From positions 97,604-108,351 of the forward strand of contig DPHB01000001.1 in the NCBI GenBank assembly GCA_003521845.1: DNA of 10,748 bases, given 5' to 3'. The notes below the pieces were generated by a model that was not told the origin of the DNA, ran no database searches, and saw only the letters and a list, made by a program, of their open reading frames with translations. Shown here piece after piece: positions 6,735 through 10,748 of this stretch. The DNA is from Oceanospirillaceae bacterium (lineage in GTDB: Bacteria > Pseudomonadota > Gammaproteobacteria > Pseudomonadales > Balneatricaceae). The translations under genes were made by a program, and so were the position numbers. Position 1 is the stretch's first letter; the number at the start of each line of letters is the position of its first letter.

Positions 6735-6823
6735 CGTCATTGCGAGGTGCGTAGCACCGTGGCAATCTTGTTGAGGCCCAGTGCTAGGCTGGTAGAGATT
6801 GCTTCGCTGCGCTCGCAATGACG
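6735..6823 (+). repeat. 89-bp palindromic intergenic element, copy 1
   Basis: Ends are a perfect 12-bp inverted repeat, CGTCATTGCGAG (6735-6746) and CTCGCAATGACG (6812-6823). Nested inside are GCAATCT (6762-6768) with AGATTGC (6796-6802), and a GGTGC-GTA-GCACC hairpin (6746-6758). It has the same length as the copy at 10622, and 29 bases at its right end (6795-6823) are identical to the left end of that copy read in reverse, so the two are in opposite orientation. It has no coding capacity and no nearby transposase. A partial echo, GCAATGACGATAA, occurs at 6815-6827 and again at 6840-6852. Confidence 0.88.
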
Positions 6824-6877
6824 ATAAGAAAGACGGCCAGCAATGACGATAACAATGAAAGCTAACAGAGTAAATCA

Positions 6878-7549
6878 ATGAGCAAAGGCCTAGATAAAAT
6901 AGACTTCCAACCCGTTACCTTGCGTGACCAGGTACAGGAACGTATGCGTGAAGCCATCATCGAAGGCCATTTTAAGCCTGGTGAGCGTCTAGTTGAGCGC
7001 CCTTTATGTGACCAATTGGGTGTGAGTCGTACAGTAATTCGCGAGACCATACGTTATTTGGAAGCCGAAGGTTTAGTGCAAATTGCCCCTAATCGCGGGC
7101 CTATCGTGTCTTATTTGTATTGGAAAGAAGCACGACAGATTTACGCCATTCGCCGTATGTTGGAAATGGCTGCGGCGGAAACCTGTGCCGCCAATATCAG
7201 TAAAGAACTGGCGAATAGCTTGCGTGCTGCCTTAAAGCACCTTAACGATGATCGTAAAGACATGTCGGCCACCGAGTTGTACCATGCCACTAGTGACTTT
7301 TATGAGTTGATCTTTAGTGGTGCAGGCCATGATATTGCTTGGGAAATGGTGCAGCGCCTGCATGCGCGTATTAGTCGCTTACGCAGCCTAACCCTGTCTA
7401 CCCTAGAGCGTAAAAAGACAGGTCCTGAGCATATGCAGGTAATCTGTGATGCTATTTGCGCCGGTGATCATCAAGCCGCCAGTCAAGCCGTTGCTGAACA
7501 CCTAGATGATGTCATGAGTGTGGCAGAGAAGCTATTGGCTGATGCTTAG
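6878..7549 (+). CDS. GntR family transcriptional regulator, FCD subfamily
   Basis: A 223-residue regulator. Residues about 14-78 form the GntR winged helix: LRDQVQERMREAIIEGHFKPG, then LCDQLGVSRTVIRETIRYLEAEGLV as the helix-turn-helix, then the wing NRGPIV. Residues about 85-215 form an all-helical FCD effector domain. Of the usual metal-binding positions His185 (EHMQVI) and His208 (AEHLDD) are present, but the D-x3-H of the first FCD motif reads T138...Y142, so effector binding may be unusual. The gene is divergent from the operon starting at 6611 and a palindromic operator of the expected type lies between. By family precedent it is a repressor released by a pathway substrate or intermediate. 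AGAG lies 7 bases before the ATG as a weak ribosome binding site. Confidence 0.94.
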   Translation: MSKGLDKIDFQPVTLRDQVQERMREAIIEGHFKPGERLVERPLCDQLGVSRTVIRETIRYLEAEGLVQIAPNRGPIVSYLYWKEARQIYAIRRMLEMAAAETCAANISKELANSLRAALKHLNDDRKDMSATELYHATSDFYELIFSGAGHDIAWEMVQRLHARISRLRSLTLSTLERKKTGPEHMQVICDAICAGDHQAASQAVAEHLDDVMSVAEKLLADA

Positions 7550-7558
7550 GCTTGTGGG

Positions 7559-7663
7559 TTATAGCGCTAACGAGTAGGTATGGAAATCTTCCAATACTTT
7601 CACATAGCCTAGCTTTTCATACAGATGCTGGCCAGCTAGGTTACTGTGGGCTGTTGGTACTTC
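7559..7663 (-). pseudogene. C-terminal remnant of a GNAT acetyltransferase
   Basis: The 86-bp gap between the gntR and EamA stop codons is not empty. Reading the minus strand from 7663 to the TAA at 7561-7559 gives 34 residues containing NLAGQHLYEKLGYVKV. This is the acetyl-CoA-domain motif near the C-terminus of GNAT N-acetyltransferases (N-x2-A-x2-LYEKLGF), followed by a plausible last strand. An in-frame TAG lies directly upstream (7666-7664), and the rest of the gene has been replaced by the EamA gene, whose last codons overlap the fragment in another frame. No start codon or N-terminal half is present, so it is a broken relic. Confidence 0.72.
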
Positions 7664-8616
7664 CTAGCGGCTAGCTTTGCCGCTTTGCTGAGTTTCTTTT
7701 CATAGGCCAATAAGTAGAAGCCTGATGCTAGTATTAGGGCCATGCCTATCCACATATGTGCCGGTGGTAATTGATTCCAGAATACAAAGCCCCACAGTAC
7801 ACCCCAGATAATGGCACTGAATTCAAACGGTGCCACACTACTAGCTTGGCCAATGCGGTAAGCTTGAGACAACAGGTAAAAGCCACAGCCGGCTATCAAA
7901 CCAATGATCAACAACCATTGGGCCTGTGCCAAGGTAGGTATGGTCCAAGCACGTAGCAAGAAGGCCACGGAAGGGTGGCTATCGGGGCTTAACAACCAGC
8001 CGCTGCCCAAAATTAAGCCCGCCAAGCAAGAGCCTAGCCAAAAGATTAATAGATGCCAAAAGGCTAGAGAACCACCGGATTCGGTGTTGCCTAGCTGGCG
8101 AGTGAGTATGGATTGCACGGCGTAGGATACGGCTGCGTACACGGCCAACAAAACGGCTGGGTCGGTAATGCCCGTTGGGTTCATGGTGATGATAACCCCG
8201 ACAAAACCTACCAGTACCGCAAGACTACGTAATAGATCTAGGCGTTCGCCCAGTATAGGTGCGGCTAAAGCCGCGACAAATAGCGGCGCCGAGAAGGCGA
8301 TGACAATAACATCAGCCAAGGGCAACATAGCCAAAGCCATATAATAGCTGGTGTAGCAACTCAGGCCGATTAAGCCGCGCAGGGTGATCAACTTGATATT
8401 GCGCGTGCGCAGTATGTGCAAGCCGCCTTCACGCTTGACGATCCACCAGGCGATAATCAGGGCGATTGGACTGCGAAAAAACACCACTTCCATAACAGCG
8501 ATTTCACCACTAAGCATTTTTACCAGCACGTCTTGCACGCCAAACAAAGCTAAGCCAATGATCAGCATGATAATGCCGCGCGAATTATTAAATACAAAGC
8601 CCGTTTCGCTGGACAT
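7636..8616 (-). CDS. EamA/DMT superfamily transporter
   Basis: A 326-residue membrane protein with about ten hydrophobic segments in two EamA repeats. The first runs from IIMLIIGLALFGVQDVLV to SAPLFVAALAAPILGERL, the second from LLAVYAAVSYAVQSIL to FSAIIWGVLWGFVFW. The start at 8616 is chosen because GGGGGAG lies 4 bases upstream; the frame stays open to 8736, but those 40 residues are not EamA-like. Drug/metabolite transporters of this type move small metabolites across the inner membrane, often outwards; the cargo cannot be read here. The C-terminal tail KKLSKAAKLAARKYQQPTVT is basic and cytoplasmic, and its last nine codons overlap a GNAT relic, so the original end may have been altered by recombination. 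It is divergent from the AraC gene across about 300 bp. Confidence 0.92.
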   Translation of the reverse strand: MSSETGFVFNNSRGIIMLIIGLALFGVQDVLVKMLSGEIAVMEVVFFRSPIALIIAWWIVKREGGLHILRTRNIKLITLRGLIGLSCYTSYYMALAMLPLADVIVIAFSAPLFVAALAAPILGERLDLLRSLAVLVGFVGVIITMNPTGITDPAVLLAVYAAVSYAVQSILTRQLGNTESGGSLAFWHLLIFWLGSCLAGLILGSGWLLSPDSHPSVAFLLRAWTIPTLAQAQWLLIIGLIAGCGFYLLSQAYRIGQASSVAPFEFSAIIWGVLWGFVFWNQLPPAHMWIGMALILASGFYLLAYEKKLSKAAKLAARKYQQPTVT

Positions 8617-8738
8617 GATTCTCCCCCTTGGGTGGGTCGGTGCTACGTAAAAGAACCGCGAAATTGATGAACAACAGGGGACAAAATAGTCCTCTAGGTG
8701 AGGCTTCACAAACAAAATAAAAAAGGTAGAAGGCAAGA

Positions 8739-8791
8739 AAAACTGGGGCCAATTTAGTTATAAGTGAAATTAAATTTTAGGTCCCAGTTTT
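8739..8791. repeat. Imperfect inverted repeat in the divergent promoter region
   Basis: AAAACTGGGGCC (8739-8750) pairs with GGTCCCAGTTTT (8780-8791) at 11 of 12 positions, and AATTTA (8751-8756) with TAAATT (8771-8776) continues the stem around a 14-base loop. T-runs follow on both strands, so it could be an old bidirectional terminator or a regulator site for the two divergent genes. Confidence 0.65.
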
Positions 8792-8831
8792 GTTTCTTTG
8801 ATGGATAATTATTGCTTATGTATTGGCAGGA

Positions 8832-8860
8832 TTGGGTTAGTCTGGATTTTCCCGTATTAT
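8832..8860 (+). promoter_or_regulatory. Candidate promoter of the AraC-type regulator gene
   Basis: TTGGGT (8832-8837), a 17-bp spacer and TATTAT (8855-8860) give an acceptable sigma70 promoter about 45 bp before the start codon. The -35 matches the consensus at only three positions. Confidence 0.4.
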
Positions 8861-8912
8861 ACAATCTAACTTCTATTTATTAGAAACCTGTCTACTAGCA
8901 ATCAGTGCCTAT

Positions 8913-9647
8913 ATGGAAATATCTTTAGACCTACGCACCTACTCCAATGAAATACATAGTCATAAGCATGACTTTCATCAGTTAGTGTTGCCCATGCAAG
9001 GCAGCCTACAAATGTCAGTGGATGCCCGTGAAGGGGAAGCGTCTTTACAGCAGGTGGCGGTGATCAAAGCAGGCGCAGAACATGGTTTTTCTGCGCAAGG
9101 TGAAAATCGTTTTGTAGTGGCTGATGTACCTGAATTTTTAGCACCTCAATTGGCGCAATTGCCTGCTTATATAGGTGTAGATGAAGCGCTAGGCCACTTT
9201 ATTCAATTTGTTGCTAGCCGCTTGCAATCAAATCAAGGTGCGGGCATTAAAGACGCGGCTGGTGAACGCCAAATGCTGCTGTTATTGCTGCAACTGCTGC
9301 AAGAACGGCAGGGTATAGAGGCACGTGCAGATAAGCGTATACAATCAGCTTGCGCTATCATCGAACAGGACTATGCCTTATCCGAGAGTGTCGAAGGTTT
9401 GGCTAAGCAGGTACATTTAAGTCCGCGCCAGTTTACGGAGTTGTTTCGCCGCCAGACCGGTTTGTCGGTTAAACAATACATCATTGAAAGGCGCATGCAA
9501 CAAGCTTGGTTGTTATTGCACACGAGCTCAGACCCCATTCAGGCCATTGCAGCTAGCGTCGGTTATGTTGATCAGGGTGCCTTCAGCCATCGCTTTAAGG
9601 CCCAGTTTGGCAAAACACCCAGCCAAGTCCGCCAGTCTCACCTATAA
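8913..9647 (+). CDS. AraC family transcriptional regulator (N-terminal cupin-like domain)
   Basis: A 244-residue protein. Residues about 10-75 form a small AraC-type cupin sensor, beginning HSHKHDFHQLVLPMQG and ending in an HGF-type strand. Residues about 140-240 form the two helix-turn-helix AraC domain: VEGLAKQVHLSPRQFTELFRRQTG and the signature IQAIAASVGYVDQGAFSHRFKAQFGKTPSQVR. No Shine-Dalgarno sequence is obvious before the ATG at 8913, so translation may be weak. The gene lies 76 bp before a same-strand EamA transporter and is divergent from another EamA transporter. By position it is likely to control one or both; the effector is unknown. Confidence 0.94.
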   Translation: MEISLDLRTYSNEIHSHKHDFHQLVLPMQGSLQMSVDAREGEASLQQVAVIKAGAEHGFSAQGENRFVVADVPEFLAPQLAQLPAYIGVDEALGHFIQFVASRLQSNQGAGIKDAAGERQMLLLLLQLLQERQGIEARADKRIQSACAIIEQDYALSESVEGLAKQVHLSPRQFTELFRRQTGLSVKQYIIERRMQQAWLLLHTSSDPIQAIAASVGYVDQGAFSHRFKAQFGKTPSQVRQSHL

Positions 9648-9723
9648 ATGCACCAGTTTTCACAAGACAGCTAGCCATTTGCTCGCTAAGCTAATAGCTG
9701 AATTTATAAAGACAGAGACAGCT

Positions 9724-10587
9724 ATGCCTATCAACGCTACCTTAATTGGATTCAGCGCCATTGTGTTATGGGGCGCCCTTGCCTTGTTCACTAGCCTTAC
9801 AGGTGGGCTCATTCCGCCGTTTCAGCTCATGGCCATGACCTTTATAATTGCCTTTAGTTTGATGTTTGGACGTTGGTTAACCCAAGGGCATCTAGGATTG
9901 CGCTTTGTGCGCCAGCCAGTGAAGGTGTGGGTGTTGATGGTGGGGGCTTATTTTGGCTACCACTTTTGTTACTTCCTGGCCTTGTCGTCGGCACCAGTGG
10001 TGGAAGCTAGTTTGATTGCTTATCTTTGGCCGTTGCTTATTGTGCTGTTTGCTGCCTTATTGCCTGGCGAGCGTTTGCTGGCTAAGCATTTAGCGGGTGC
10101 TGTATTAGCTTTGCTTGGTTGTTATTTGATTGTTGGTCAAGGCGGGGCAGATTTCCAGTGGCAATACCTCAATGGCTATCTGTTAGCCCTGGTGTGTGCT
10201 TTTATCTGGTCAGGTTTTTCTGTGGCAAGTCGCTTCATTAAGCATGTGCCTACGGATGCTGTGGGGTGGTTTTGTCTCGCCACGGCCGTCTTGGCATTCA
10301 TTGCTCACTTGCAACTAGAGCAGACCGTTTGGCAACTTACCAGTGTGCAATGGGCGGGTGTCATTGGTTTGGGCTTAGGCCCTGTTGGTCTTGCTTTTTT
10401 TACTTGGGACTATGGGGTTAAACATGGCAACTTGCCTTTATTGGGAGTGTTGGCTTATGCGGCACCTTTGATTTCGGTGGTGCTGCTGGTGTTATTTGGC
10501 CAAGCCGCCGCTAGTTGGAATATTGCTATCGCCTGTGTGTTGATTGTGGGTGGTTCTTTGTTGGCAGGTTGGCAGCGGAAAGCTTAG
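9724..10587 (+). CDS. EamA/DMT superfamily transporter (YddG-like)
   Basis: A 287-residue inner-membrane protein with about ten hydrophobic segments. The N-terminus ATLIGFSAIVLWGALALFTSL and the late segment DYGVKHGNLPLLGVLAYAAP resemble the YddG-like branch of the drug/metabolite transporters, whose E. coli member exports aromatic amino acids. YLWPLLIVLFAALLPGERL closes the first EamA repeat. The start at 9724 is chosen because homology begins there; the frame is open upstream to 9484, but that part lies over the AraC gene and is not transporter-like. The ribosome binding site is weak (AGAGA at 9712-9716). The gene follows the AraC regulator on the same strand and is probably its target or co-transcribed. 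The cargo is inferred only at the level of small amphipathic metabolites. Confidence 0.92.
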   Translation: MPINATLIGFSAIVLWGALALFTSLTGGLIPPFQLMAMTFIIAFSLMFGRWLTQGHLGLRFVRQPVKVWVLMVGAYFGYHFCYFLALSSAPVVEASLIAYLWPLLIVLFAALLPGERLLAKHLAGAVLALLGCYLIVGQGGADFQWQYLNGYLLALVCAFIWSGFSVASRFIKHVPTDAVGWFCLATAVLAFIAHLQLEQTVWQLTSVQWAGVIGLGLGPVGLAFFTWDYGVKHGNLPLLGVLAYAAPLISVVLLVLFGQAAASWNIAIACVLIVGGSLLAGWQRKA

Positions 10588-10606
10588 TGTACGTTGCGTA
10601 CCTAAA

Positions 10607-10748
10607 GCGAACTTACACCCACGTCATTGCGAGCGCAGCGAAGCAATCTCCATCAGGCAAAGTGCAGTTCTGCTAGAGGTTGCCGCGTCGCTGCGCTCCT
10701 CGCAATGACGTTGGATTTTTCATCATTGCGAACGTACACCCACGTCAT
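10607..10748. repeat. 121-bp-period direct repeat flanking the palindromic element, running off the window
   Basis: Bases 10607-10627 (GCGAACTTACACCCACGTCA + T) recur at 10728-10748 with one difference. The second copy ends with ACGTCAT exactly at the window edge, which is the start of another palindromic element. A fragment CATTGCG also occurs at 10724-10730. This suggests a tandem array of the element. Confidence 0.7.
10622..10710 (-). repeat. 89-bp palindromic intergenic element, copy 2 (inverted relative to copy 1)
   Basis: CGTCATTGCGAG (10622-10633) and CTCGCAATGACG (10699-10710) are the same 12-bp terminal inverted repeat as copy 1, extended by one A/T pair outside. Its reverse complement aligns with copy 1 over the full 89 bp without a gap; bases 10622-10650 are identical to the reverse of 6795-6823, while the middle has diverged. 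It lies 34 bp after the transporter stop and may act as its 3' stem. Confidence 0.88.

Larger units (their letters stand above)
8617..8912. other. Divergent intergenic region, EamA(-)/AraC(+)
   Basis: This 296-bp AT-rich stretch holds no convincing gene. It contains a small hairpin AGGGGAC/GTCCTCT (8676-8695) in the leader of the EamA gene, a larger inverted repeat (8739-8791) and a candidate promoter for the AraC gene (8832-8860). Confidence 0.7.

Noticed and set aside
8617..8736. 40-codon N-terminal extension of the first EamA gene.
   Set aside because: A strong GGGGGAG ribosome binding site lies just before the ATG at 8616, and the extension does not look like EamA sequence.
9484..9723. 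Long N-terminal extension of the second EamA gene (80 extra codons).
   Set aside because: It overlaps the conserved AraC helix-turn-helix in another frame and is not membrane-like; transporter homology begins at the ATG at 9724.
10589..10601. GTACG-TTG-CGTAC hairpin after the last transporter as a terminator.
   Set aside because: Only a 5-bp stem and no T-run follows, so termination there is not supported.

Overview
The window looks like accessory, catabolic chromosome of a Gram-negative bacterium, most likely a gammaproteobacterium. That assignment is inferred from moderate GC, protein style (AraC and GntR/FCD regulators, EamA transporters) and GTAG-headed REP palindromes; no rRNA, tRNA or other phylogenetic marker is present. 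Coding density is high and gene boundaries carry three unrelated families of short palindromic repeats.

Left part (1-2448, + strand): the 3' end of a ferredoxin-reductase-type electron-transfer protein with a C-terminal plant-type [2Fe-2S] domain, then a complete soluble cytochrome P450, then a stand-alone class I glutamine-amidotransferase-like hydrolase. They are closely spaced and probably one operon whose promoter lies left of the window. A nested inverted repeat with a rho-independent terminator (2450-2559) closes it.

Middle (2565-6611, - strand): a four-gene operon reading right to left: DUF1185 'amino acid synthesis' family protein, alpha/beta hydrolase, LLM-class flavin-dependent monooxygenase, aldehyde dehydrogenase. 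The first three genes overlap or touch; a REP pair (BIME/REPIN-like) separates the aldehyde dehydrogenase from the rest. A 22-bp perfect palindrome centred on GGTATACC covers the promoter of this operon, and a divergent FCD-type GntR repressor gene (6878-7549) is the obvious owner of that site.

Together these genes read as an inducible degradation pathway: P450 plus its reductase oxidises a substrate, the flavin monooxygenase inserts a second oxygen, the hydrolase opens an ester/lactone/amide, the aldehyde dehydrogenase makes the acid, and the amidotransferase-like protein may hydrolyse a gamma-glutamyl amide or similar. The substrate cannot be read from the sequence. The combination with DUF1185 and the GATase is the most novel-looking system here.

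Right part (7559-10748): a 34-codon C-terminal remnant of a GNAT acetyltransferase, an EamA/DMT transporter on -, an AraC regulator on +, and a second EamA/DMT transporter on +. Two 89-bp copies of a CGTCATTGCGAG...CTCGCAATGACG palindromic element lie at 6735 and 10622 in opposite orientations, and the start of a further copy runs off the right edge.
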